This document shows positions 45,318-53,151 of a stretch of 64,000 nt of DNA, piece by piece; the stretch's first letter is position 1, and each line of letters begins with the position of its first letter. Below the pieces are notes generated by a model. That model was given only the letters and a program-made list of their open reading frames with translations, did not search any database and was not told where the DNA came from. Source of the stretch: CAWBRT01 sp963832785 (lineage in GTDB: Bacteria; Acidobacteriota; Terriglobia; Terriglobales; Acidobacteriaceae); contig CAWHVF010000009.1 in NCBI GenBank assembly GCA_963832785.1, positions 310,001 through 374,000 of the forward strand, written 5' to 3'. The position numbers and the translations under genes are program-made.

Positions 45318-46667
45318 ATGCAGATACGATTTTCCAGTTACGGCGAGGCTTCGACTCGTCCCTCGCTGGTTACCAGGCTACTGGCCAGCTTCGCGCACGA
45401 TTTCCGCGACGGCATGGACATTAATCTAGGGGTGGGCTATGTCAACGAGAAGACCATCCCCGTGCCGGAGCTGATCTCGGCCTTGCAGGCGGTGGGCAGC
45501 CAGCCGGGGAAGTACCGGCAGGCCTTCAACTACGGCACTCCGGCCGGCTCGGCCAACCTGATCGCCTCCATCCGGCGGGCGCTCCTGGAGCTGCGGGCGG
45601 GGCAGTTGGACGAGGCCACGCTCGCCGGTAAGCGGCTGGCCATAGGCGCCTGCGGAGCCACCAGCATTCTCAAGGGGCTCTCCGAGGCGTTGCCGCAAGG
45701 CATAGTGGTGGCCGCCGATCCCATGTATTACATCTACCGCGACGTGCTCGAGCGCAAGGGATTCAAGATTCTGGCCGTGCCGGAGGACGAGGAAGGCATC
45801 GAGCTGGCGGCGCTGGAGCGCAAACTGCGCGCCCTGGGCAGCGAGGCCGAGCGCATCTCGTTCTTCTACGTGGTTACGGTGAACAATCCTTCCGCCACCG
45901 TGTTATCGAACGCACGGCGCCGCGCGCTGTACGAGGTGGCAGCCGCGCTTTCGCGGCGGCAGAAGCGTCTCATCCCCATCATTTACGACCTGGCGTACGA
46001 GCTGCTGCTGCACGATCCCCAGGCTGAGCCATTCGACTCCGCCCTTCCCTATGACGATCTCGGCATCGTCTATGAAATCGGAACCCTCTCCAAGATTCTG
46101 GCGCCCGGTCTGCGCATCGGCTACTTCGTCGGCCCGGATGGCCCCTTCATGAACGTCATGATCGAACAAACCAGCGATACCGGCTTCAGCGCGCCGTTGT
46201 TCGTGCAGGAGATGGCAAGTTATCTTCTGGATACCCGCATCCGCGAACAGCAGCGGGCGGTGAACGCCGGCTATCGGGAAAAGGCGGTGGCGATAAAACA
46301 GGGCATCGAGCGCACCATCGGGCCCTATCTGGAGGAGCAGCGCGGCGGCAGCGCCGGCTTTTACTACTACCTGACGTTCCGAGACATCGAGACCCATACG
46401 GAATCGCCGTTGTTCAAGTTCCTGACGCGCACCACCGGCGATGCGGCCGTCGACGGCCCCAAGGGCAGCCCGCTGCCGCGGGTGATTTACATTCCGGGGG
46501 AATACTGCGTCGATCCTCGCGGTGACCTGGCCGAGCGCGGCAAGCGCCAGTTCCGCCTCTCCTACGGCTTCGAGGACACGCCGGCAATCCTGCGCGCGCT
46601 GGAGTTGATGCGCGAAGGCGTCGAGTATGTCAAGCACGGCGCCGCCCTGGCCGGCAGCGCCAGATAA
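45318..46667 (+). CDS. PLP-dependent aminotransferase, class I/II fold
   Basis: About 449 residues; GTG at 45312 and ATG at 45318 are both possible starts. The fold-type I layout is clear: YGTPAGSANLIASIRRALLE (substrate arm), IGACGATSILKGLSEAL (PLP phosphate binding), TVNNPSATVLS, YDLAYELLLHD with the ring-contact Asp-x-x-Tyr, the lysine in GTLSKILAPGLRIGY and the carboxylate arginine in KRQFRLSYGFED. It resembles MocR-less class I aminotransferases of 2-aminoadipate type, but substrate is not assignable. It converges with the gcl-like gene across a strong terminator. Confidence 0.85.
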   Translation: MQIRFSSYGEASTRPSLVTRLLASFAHDFRDGMDINLGVGYVNEKTIPVPELISALQAVGSQPGKYRQAFNYGTPAGSANLIASIRRALLELRAGQLDEATLAGKRLAIGACGATSILKGLSEALPQGIVVAADPMYYIYRDVLERKGFKILAVPEDEEGIELAALERKLRALGSEAERISFFYVVTVNNPSATVLSNARRRALYEVAAALSRRQKRLIPIIYDLAYELLLHDPQAEPFDSALPYDDLGIVYEIGTLSKILAPGLRIGYFVGPDGPFMNVMIEQTSDTGFSAPLFVQEMASYLLDTRIREQQRAVNAGYREKAVAIKQGIERTIGPYLEEQRGGSAGFYYYLTFRDIETHTESPLFKFLTRTTGDAAVDGPKGSPLPRVIYIPGEYCVDPRGDLAERGKRQFRLSYGFEDTPAILRALELMREGVEYVKHGAALAGSAR

Positions 46668-46695
46668 CCAGTAGCGCATTACTCCACAAAAAATT

Positions 46696-46721
46696 AGCGG
46701 CGGCCTGCGGCCGCCGCTTTT
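46696..46721. terminator. Bidirectional intrinsic terminator
   Basis: AGCGGCGGCC (46696-46705) pairs with GGCCGCCGCT (46709-46718), followed by TTTT on the plus strand and preceded by AAAAAATT for the minus strand. It separates the convergent aminotransferase and gcl-like genes. Confidence 0.85.
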
Positions 46722-46740
46722 CCTGCAAGATCGGCAAACC

Positions 46741-48421
46741 TTACACAAACTCCTTCACCGCATTTATGGCCTGGCCCATCGAGCAATCGGCATCGGTGGC
46801 TACCATGACGTCGATCAGGTAGAAAGTCTTCGACTTCATGGCCCGCTCGAAGGCCGCCGGAAGCTCCTTGGCGTCGAACACTCTTTCGCCCTGGCCGCCG
46901 AAAGCCTCGCAGTACTTGACCAAGTCAGGCAGGACCTTGTGCTCCTCCTGGCCATAGCGCAGGCGGATGCCGTGCTCGTAGTTGTAGGCGTACTTCTGGT
47001 TCTGGCGGATCAGGCCCAGGTTGCCGTTGTTGACGATGACGATGATGATCGGGATGTTGTGCTGCCCGGCCATGCCCAGCGACTCGCCCTGGAAGAGGAC
47101 GCCGGCATCGCCGGCCACCGCTACCACCGGATCATTCGGGCAGGCCACCTTCGCGCCCAGCGCCGCCGGCACCTCGTAACCCAGGGTGCCCGCTCCACCC
47201 GAAGGCAGATAGCGCCGCGGCAGCTCGATTTCCTGCAGTTGCCCCGACCATATCTGGGTAATGCCGCAGCCGGCCGTAAAAATGGTGTTCGGCGGGAAGA
47301 ATTTATTCAGCTCCTGGAAGACCCTATGCGGCCTGATCGGCACATCGTCAAGGTCCATCTTGCGGTGCATGGCCTGGCGGCAGGCGGGAAGCTGTTTGAC
47401 GCGCTCCGAAGGCGGCGGATGGTAGCCCCGCTTCTTGGCTTCTTCCAGCAGCGCCACCAGCGCGGCCTTGGCATCGGAGACGATGCCGAGGGTGGGCGGG
47501 AATACCTTGCCGAGCTGCGTCGGCTCGACGTCGATGTGGATGAATTTGCGGTTGCCGCGGTAAACCTCCAGCTTGCCGGTGTGCCGGTCGGTGAAACGGC
47601 AGCCGACGCCAATGACCAAGTCGGCTTCCAGGAAGGTCTTGTTGCCGATCGGGCCGCCTACCTGAATGCCGGCGTGGCCGGCGCTCAGCGGGTGATCGTA
47701 GGGCAGTCCGCCCTTGCCCATGTAGGTCATGATGACCGGAATCTGCAGGTATTCGGCCAACTCGCGGAACTCGCTGGTGGCGTCGGAGAGGATTATGCCT
47801 CCGCCCAGAATCATGATGGGCGCCTTGCTCTCCTGAATCAGGTCCATGGCCTTGCTGATGGCCGCCGGCTCGGGCATCGGGCGGGTCCACAGCAGGGGAG
47901 CGTCCTTGGCGGGATCGTAATCGATATCCACCAGTTGCACATCCAGCGGAAAGTCGATCAGCACCGGTCCGGGACGGCCGCTGCAAGCGGTGCGGAAGGC
48001 CTCGCGCATGATCTTGGGCGCCTCGGCCGGGTTGGTGACGCACCAGGTCTTCTTGGCGACGGTCTTGCAGATCTCGGCGATGTCGACGCACTGGAACGGC
48101 TCTTTGCCAAACAGGCTGGCAGCGGCGTTGCCGGTCATGGCGATCAGCGGTATGGAGTCGGCAAAAGCCGTATAGAGCCCGGTCACGAAGTTGGTCGCCC
48201 CCGGCCCGGAGGTGCAGATGGCCATGGCCAGCTTTCCGCAGGCGCGGAAATAACCGTCAGCCGAGTGCACCGCCCCTTCCTCATGCCTGGCCACGTAATG
48301 CTTGATTTTGGAGTTCTTGAGGAAGCCATACACCGGGTTAATGGCGGCTCCCGGGAATGCCGAATGCAACCCGAATGCCCTCGTCCTCAAGAATTCTGAC
48401 AATAACTTCGGCGACTTTCAT
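46741..48421 (-). CDS. ThDP-dependent carboligase (glyoxylate carboligase / acetolactate synthase-like), frameshifted near its N-terminus
   Basis: The real start is the ATG at 48421 behind AAGGGA: MKVAEVIVRILEDEGIRVAF, then GIPG. One surplus base in CCCGGG (48350-48355) throws the frame; corrected length is 559 residues. Middle and end match glyoxylate carboligase closely (SGRPGPVLIDFPLDVQ, DRHTGKLEVYRGNRKFIHID, EPTQLGKVFPPTLGIVSDAK), with the ThDP motif GDAGVLFQGESL...VNNGNLGLIRQNQ. Unlike E. coli Gcl, which has Val at the catalytic-Glu position, this protein has RHEEGA with Glu47, as in acetolactate synthases. It therefore condenses 2-keto acids or glyoxylate; which one is unsettled. No tartronate semialdehyde reductase gene is nearby. 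Confidence 0.82.
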
Positions 48422-48609
48422 TTTCCCTTACCCCGCTTCTCAGGCTGGATGAATGCGCAGATAATAACAGCTTCATACGCGGGGCGAACAGTGCAAAAGT
48501 GCAGCCATCACACGCCGCTGTGCACCGTGAACAGGCTCGGGCAAGGCTGTCGGCGGGCCGGAAAGTGGCCTTGGTGGTCATCTCTAAGGTTGCGCAAATC
48601 TCCGGGCAA

Positions 48610-48646
48610 GTGATCATTCTCACGGATTGAGGTGACATAAATCACC
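48610..48646. promoter_or_regulatory. Two tandem CRP/FNR-type palindromes, centres 22 bp apart
   Basis: GTGA-N6-TCAC at 48610-48623 and GGTGA-N6-TCACC at 48631-48646 both fit the CRP half-site arrangement and are spaced by two helical turns. They lie in the 370-bp divergent region between the gcl-like gene and the radical SAM gene. A Crp/Fnr regulator gene sits just beyond the latter. No other gene is visible in 48422-48791; a GC-rich hairpin (CGGGCTCCTCGGCCTTCGG) lies at about 48698. Confidence 0.6.
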
Positions 48647-48791
48647 GCTGCTCGGGGCGATGGACAATTTATCTTGAACTTATGCTCCGGGATTACCGGG
48701 CTCCTCGGCCTTCGGCCCTGCCGGGCGGGAGCTTGGCGCTGTTTTACGTTCCGGGGCGGATGGCCCAGTAGAGGGGCGGTTGGGAGAAGCA

Positions 48792-50021
48792 ATGAATTCG
48801 TCGGGCGTGTCGTCGCAATACAAGCCGAGGCTGGTTTTCTGGGAGGTCACAAAGGGCTGCAATCTGCGCTGCATACACTGCCGCGCCACGGCCACGGAGC
48901 TGACCTCGCCCTCCGACCTGCCCACGGCCAGGGCCCTGGACATCATCGCCCAGCTCGCCGCCTTCGCCAATCCGATCCTGGTGCTCAGCGGCGGCGAGCC
49001 GCTCTACCGCACCGACATCTTTCAACTGGCCGCCAAAGCCAGCGCCAGCGGCCTGCGCGTTGCCCTGGCCACCAACGGCACCCTGGTTACCAGGGAAATC
49101 GCCCGCAAGATCGTCGATGCCGGGGTGAAACGGGTCTCTATCAGCCTGGACGGCGCCAACGCCCGCACGCATGACACCTTTCGCGGCATCCCCGGGGCCT
49201 TCGACGCCGCCCTCTACGGCTTCCGCAATCTCAAAGAGCTCGGCATGTCGTTGCAGATCAACATGACTATCGCCCGGCACAATGCCCGGGAGCTGCCGGC
49301 GGTGCTCGACCTGGTTCGTCAGATCGGCGCCGACGCGTTGCACACCTTCCTGCTGGTGCCGGTGGGCTGCGGCGTGAACATCGCCGAGGAGCAGATGGTG
49401 CCGCCGCAGGAGTACGAAGAGCTGCTTAACTGGTTTTACGACCAGCAGCAGCGCGGCGACATCGATCTGAAAGCCACCTGCGCCCCGCATTACTTCCGGG
49501 TGGTCCGCCAGCGCCGCGCCGCCGAGCGCAAAGCCGCCGGATACGGCTCGGCCGCGGCGGAATCGGATTCTGAGTCCGCCATCGGCCCGACGGAGATGAC
49601 CATGCCGGGCTCGACCGGCATCTCCCTGAGGCCGGGAAACGGGATGGGAGCGGCGGCCGGAGCTGCGGCTGCGCCTGCCAGAGCCAAGCATCCCGAGAGC
49701 ATGAGCGCGGTCACCAAGGGATGCCTGGCCGGAACCGGTGTCTGCTTCATCTCCCATCAAGGCGAAGTCTACCCATGCGGCTATCTTCCGGCGCTAGCCG
49801 GCGATCTGCGCCGGCAGTCCTTCGCCGAGATCTGGACCAACTCCGAGGTCTTCGCCACCCTGCGCGATACCAGCAAGCTCTCCGGCAAGTGCGGCTATTG
49901 CGAATTCCGCAATGTCTGCATGGGCTGCCGCGCCCGCGCTTACGCCGCCAGCGGCGACTACATGGCCGAAGAACCCTTCTGCGTCTACCAGCCGAAGACC
50001 TTGCATACAAGCAAAACGTAA
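48792..50021 (+). CDS. Radical SAM/SPASM protein, AhbD/NirJ-type (heme synthesis-like)
   Basis: A 409-residue iron-sulfur protein starting at the ATG after GGGAGAAGCA. The radical SAM cluster is Cys23/Cys27/Cys30 in TKGCNLRCIHCRA, with LSGGEPLYR for SAM binding. The C-terminal SPASM-type region (CFISHQGEVYPCGYLP, CGYCEFRNVCMGCRARAYA, EEPFCVYQP) matches the AhbD/NirJ group, which oxidises porphyrin side chains in alternative heme and heme d1 synthesis. An Ala/Gly/Ser/Pro-rich insert (about residues 235-300) interrupts the protein between barrel and SPASM part. Peptide-modifying relatives are an alternative. A Crp/Fnr gene follows. Confidence 0.8.
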   Translation: MNSSGVSSQYKPRLVFWEVTKGCNLRCIHCRATATELTSPSDLPTARALDIIAQLAAFANPILVLSGGEPLYRTDIFQLAAKASASGLRVALATNGTLVTREIARKIVDAGVKRVSISLDGANARTHDTFRGIPGAFDAALYGFRNLKELGMSLQINMTIARHNARELPAVLDLVRQIGADALHTFLLVPVGCGVNIAEEQMVPPQEYEELLNWFYDQQQRGDIDLKATCAPHYFRVVRQRRAAERKAAGYGSAAAESDSESAIGPTEMTMPGSTGISLRPGNGMGAAAGAAAAPARAKHPESMSAVTKGCLAGTGVCFISHQGEVYPCGYLPALAGDLRRQSFAEIWTNSEVFATLRDTSKLSGKCGYCEFRNVCMGCRARAYAASGDYMAEEPFCVYQPKTLHTSKT

Positions 50022-50045
50022 TTTTCAACAAATCAGTCCGAGGTG

Positions 50046-50082
50046 CCCCATATCTGCGCCTGTTACTGGCGCAGATGTGGGG
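50046..50082. repeat. Hairpin of the GTGCCCCATAT family after the radical SAM gene
   Basis: CCCCATATCTGCGCC (50046-50060) pairs with GGCGCAGATGTGGGG (50068-50082) with one mismatch and a 7-nt loop. A degenerate relative lies at about 35862-35893, and the GGTGCCCCAC word also occurs in MITE copy 1. It may end the radical SAM transcript before the Crp/Fnr gene. Confidence 0.55.
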
Positions 50083-50149
50083 TAGTTCTGGTCACTCAAT
50101 GGGCGTCTCAGCATTTGCTTCGCAACCCTAGGGTACCTACAATCGTGGC

Positions 50150-50852
50150 ATGCCGACAGCCAGGCACGACTTTGAAAAGACGCTCCGCGACGCTCCGCTC
50201 TTTGCCGGGCTTACCGACGCGCAATTCTCCCTGCTGGGCGCGCGGCTGGTCGAGCGCCAGTTCGCCGCCGGAGAGCTGATCTTTCAGGAAGGCGATGCCT
50301 GCCAGGGAATGTTCATCGTTCACGCCGGCCAGGTGCGCATCTTCAAGAACTCCGCCAGCGGGCGCGAGCAGGTGCTTTCCATCGAAGGCCCGGGCGCCTC
50401 CATCGCCGAGCCTCCGGTCTTCGACGGCGGCAACTACCCGGCCTCGGCGCAGGCGCTGAGCCCGAGCAGCCTCCTGTTCCTAAGCAAGCAGGATTTTCAC
50501 GCGCTGTGCATGCAGCATCCGGAGGTTTCGCTGAAGGTCCTGGCCAAGGTAGGCGCGCGCCTGCGGCAACTGGTAGGGATCATCGAAGAGGCTCTCGTTT
50601 ACCACCGTGCGCCACCGCCTGGCCGCCCTGCTGCTGCGCATGGCGCGCAGCGAAGGCCGCAAAACGCCCGCCGGAATCGAGATCGTGCTAACCGCTACCA
50701 ACCAGGAGATCGCCGCCCAGATCGGCACCGTGCGCGAGCTGGTCTCGCGCAACCTGGGCCGCTTCCAGAGCGAGGGCCTCATTCGCGTCGAAGGCCGGAC
50801 CGTGCTCATTCCCCGCCCGGACCGCCTGGAGCAGGAACTCGACGGCGAGTGA
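50150..50852 (+). CDS. Crp/Fnr family transcriptional regulator, frame broken by one extra base near 50589
   Basis: Corrected length is 233 residues. The cyclic-nucleotide-binding-like domain is clear (FAGLTDAQFSLLGARLVERQ, FQEGDACQGMFIVHAGQVRI, SIEGPGASIAEPPVFDGGNY), followed by the dimerisation helix ending LRQLVGIIEE. The frame slips there. Removing one G in GAAGAGGCTCTCG restores LSFTTVRHRLAALLLRMA and the helix-turn-helix (TNQEIAAQIGTVRELVSRNL, GRFQSEGLIRVEGRTVLI). No N-terminal cysteine cluster, so it is not a classical oxygen-sensing Fnr. The adjacent GTGA-N6-TCAC sites are candidate targets. Confidence 0.87.
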
Positions 50853-50925
50853 AACGTTAAACTTGAAACGACGCCCCCACCGGCCTCCACTCTCTGGCCG
50901 CCGGCCTTCGCGCCGGCTGGCAGGC

Positions 50926-51867
50926 TCACTCCTGCAGTTCCTGTTGCAGCGTTTTTATGAATGCATCCATGGCCGGCGAGACCCATTTCTCGCGATGCCA
51001 GAGAACGTGGGTGGCAATATCCATTCTCGGCCCCACCCAATGCAGGGCTACCAGTTGCCCCTCGCGCAGCTCGGCGGCCACCGCAATGTGAGGCAGCAGG
51101 GCGATTCCCATCCCCAGCCCCACGCAGCTTTTAATGGCTTCCATGCTGCCGAACTCGGTGGTGTTTTTCGGGCGAATGCCCCGCGAGGAGAGAAAGTCAT
51201 CGAGCTTCTTGCGGTAGCCGCAGCCGGCCTCGGTCAGCAGCATGGTCTGGCCGACCAGGTCTTCGGGCACGAGCTTCGCCTTGCCCGCCAGCGGATGCGC
51301 CGGGCCGGCAACGAAGAGAATCCTTTCGGTTCGCAGAGGAATGCTCGCCAGCCGCTCGTTGGCGATGCCGTCCGCCATCAGAATCGTCAGGTCCAGTTGC
51401 CCGGTCGCCAGCGACTCGACGAGGTTTGCCTTCAGGAACACGTCCTCGTTGAAGCTGGAGGAGTTCGCGGCGATGAAGGCGCACACCGGGTCGGGGCGAA
51501 ATATCAGTTCAACATCGGGATAACGCTTGCGGAATTTGCGCAGCAGCCGCGGCAGACGGTAAGTTAGCACCGATTCCGGCGCGCCCACCCGCAGCGGGCC
51601 TGAGGGCACCGAACTGGGCGACAGGACCTGCTTGGCTTCGCTGAGCGTGCCCAACACTTTTTCCGCGTAGGGCAGCAGCCGCCGCCCGGCTTCGGTCAGC
51701 ACCACGCGCTTGGCCAGGCGATCGAACAGTTGTGTCCCCAGCTCGTGCTCCAACGCGCGTATCTGCCCGGTGACGTTCGACTGCACGCAGTGCACCCGCT
51801 CGGCCGTCCGCGTGAAGTTCAACTCCTCGGCCAGGGCGCGGAAAATTTCAAGCTGCCGGACCTCCAT
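50926..51867 (-). CDS. LysR family transcriptional regulator
   Basis: A 313-residue regulator. The N-terminal winged helix reads RQLEIFRALAEELNFTRTAE with the recognition helix VQSNVTGQIRALEHELG. The periplasmic-binding-like effector domain begins at GPLRVGAPESVLTYRLPRLL. Serine at the usual SQ/SN position and the CGYRKKLDDFL segment point to a standard effector pocket; the ligand is unknown. An inverted repeat 15 bp upstream of its start is a likely autoregulatory site. The divergent small gene at 52053 could be a target. Confidence 0.93.
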   Translation of the reverse strand: MEVRQLEIFRALAEELNFTRTAERVHCVQSNVTGQIRALEHELGTQLFDRLAKRVVLTEAGRRLLPYAEKVLGTLSEAKQVLSPSSVPSGPLRVGAPESVLTYRLPRLLRKFRKRYPDVELIFRPDPVCAFIAANSSSFNEDVFLKANLVESLATGQLDLTILMADGIANERLASIPLRTERILFVAGPAHPLAGKAKLVPEDLVGQTMLLTEAGCGYRKKLDDFLSSRGIRPKNTTEFGSMEAIKSCVGLGMGIALLPHIAVAAELREGQLVALHWVGPRMDIATHVLWHREKWVSPAMDAFIKTLQQELQE

Positions 51868-51881
51868 TTTAATCTCCCAAA

Positions 51882-51898
51882 ATGATCGTATCTATCAT
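51882..51898. promoter_or_regulatory. Candidate LysR binding site
   Basis: ATGAT (51882-51886) and ATCAT (51894-51898) form an inverted repeat with a 7-bp centre, fitting the T-N11-A pattern of LysR regulators, 15 bp upstream of the lysR start codon. The surrounding 30 bp are AT-rich, as expected for a promoter. Confidence 0.5.
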
Positions 51899-52052
51899 AA
51901 CAATCTATTGGACTGATAATTGTACCGCGAGCATCATCACAGTTGAAGAGGGAAAGATGCTCCGGATTTGCTGCTGCCATTTAGTCCTGGCAAACGCGAC
52001 AAGGCGAATCAAACCGGGACGGCGGCGCAATCCGGTGCCCGAGGAGGCCACC

Positions 52053-52304
52053 ATGAACAACGCATGCATCAGGCTTGCCGTAGAGGAATCGTTTGCTGCC
52101 CCTGCCTGCGCGCAGACTGCGGGAGCAGCGCAGATGGAAGTCCTCAGAAGGGCGCTCGGCTATACGGAAAGGGAACTGGCCCTGGCCGCCGACGTGCTAG
52201 CCCGGTTTACCTGGCGGACCCCAGCAGCCCTATCGCCCAGAAGAGCGCTGGCGGCCGAAGCTGAGACGAGTGATTCCGGCCCTGATCGAAAGTGGGTCGC
52301 CTGA
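52053..52304 (+). CDS. Small hypothetical protein with a strong ribosome site
   Basis: An 83-residue protein starting MNNACIRLAVEESF at 52053, seven bases after GAGGAGG. A central helix (MEVLRRALGYTERELALAADVLARF) looks amphipathic; the C-terminus is charged and probably flexible. Three near-cognate upstream codons in the same frame give longer versions without ribosome sites. No family was recognised. It lies divergent from lysR and upstream of the DUF4870 gene, and could belong to either. Confidence 0.5.
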   Translation: MNNACIRLAVEESFAAPACAQTAGAAQMEVLRRALGYTERELALAADVLARFTWRTPAALSPRRALAAEAETSDSGPDRKWVA

Positions 52305-52420
52305 AGCAGTTCGCCTTCCGGACCGGCAAAAGTTCGGCGCTGTCCACACGCAGGTGTAGACTTGTTTCGCCTCCCCTCGGGCCGCATGCATAGTGCGCCA
52401 CCCGAGGGGCAGCGCCGATT

Positions 52421-52948
52421 ATGAATGACCTTCCCGCTCCGCCTTTCGACTCTGCCAACCCCGAACCTGCTGTGCCCCCCCAACCCCCGGCGCCTGTGCC
52501 GGAGGAGTCCAGCCTGCCGCCGGTTACGCGTGATGAGTGCACCTTGGGCATGCTCGCCCATGTCCTGCAAATCTTTTCCTGGCTTATCGGCCCAGGCATT
52601 ATCTTCCTGGTGCGCCGCGACTCGAAGTTCGTCCGCTACCATGCCCTGCAGGCGTTGTTCTTCCAGCTCCTGGTAGTCATCGTCTGGATGGCGAGCCTGC
52701 TCGCCGTGGCCGCGGGAGTTTTCCTGGGCCTTGCCCGCCATGAGACGCCTTCATTTAGCGCCGTCTTTGCCGTTCCCATCCTGCTGATTGTTGTGTTCTG
52801 TGGAGGGGCCGCTCTGTGCTGGTTCTTGAACGTGCTCCTGGGGGTGGTTTACGGACTGCGGGCCAACAACGGCGAGTGGGCCGGATATCCCGGCATCAAA
52901 TACCTGGCGGCGAGGGTGGCAGGGGTGGATTTAAGCGCGAGAGGGTAG
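52421..52948 (+). CDS. DUF4870 family membrane protein
   Basis: A 175-residue protein. About 38 Pro-rich residues lead into a four-helix membrane domain: GMLAHVLQIFSWLIGPGIIF, then VRRDSKFVRYHALQALFFQL (the conserved F-V-R-Y-H-A-x-Q-A loop), two further helices, and the closing VVYGLRANNGEWAGYPGIKY. This is the full DUF4870 pattern. Function is unknown; the family is widespread in small bacterial inner-membrane proteins. A palindromic repeat follows directly after the stop. Confidence 0.9.
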   Translation: MNDLPAPPFDSANPEPAVPPQPPAPVPEESSLPPVTRDECTLGMLAHVLQIFSWLIGPGIIFLVRRDSKFVRYHALQALFFQLLVVIVWMASLLAVAAGVFLGLARHETPSFSAVFAVPILLIVVFCGGAALCWFLNVLLGVVYGLRANNGEWAGYPGIKYLAARVAGVDLSARG

Positions 52949-52960
52949 GAATCAGAGCTG

Positions 52961-53107
52961 TCATTCTGAGCCAGGCGGTGAACGAAGAATCCCCTCCAAT
53001 TTACGCAAAAGAGAAGCAGAAGTTTTCTAAAACCCCAGATCGGCACGGATAATGCTGAGTTTCAAGGGATGCTTCGCACCTCCGGCGGAGGTGCTCAGCA
53101 TGACATC
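52961..53107. repeat. Dispersed palindromic repeat, GTCATTCTGAG family, copy near 53 kb
   Basis: GTCATTCTGAGCCAGGCGG...GAAGAATCCC on the left is mirrored by GGGATGCTTCGCACCTCCGG and GGTGCTCAGCATGACATCCC on the right. It fills most of the gap between the convergent DUF4870 and radical SAM genes. Confidence 0.6.
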
Positions 53108-53151
53108 CCATTTTCGGCTCCGTCAAATCTTGGCAACCCAGCCTGCTATTT

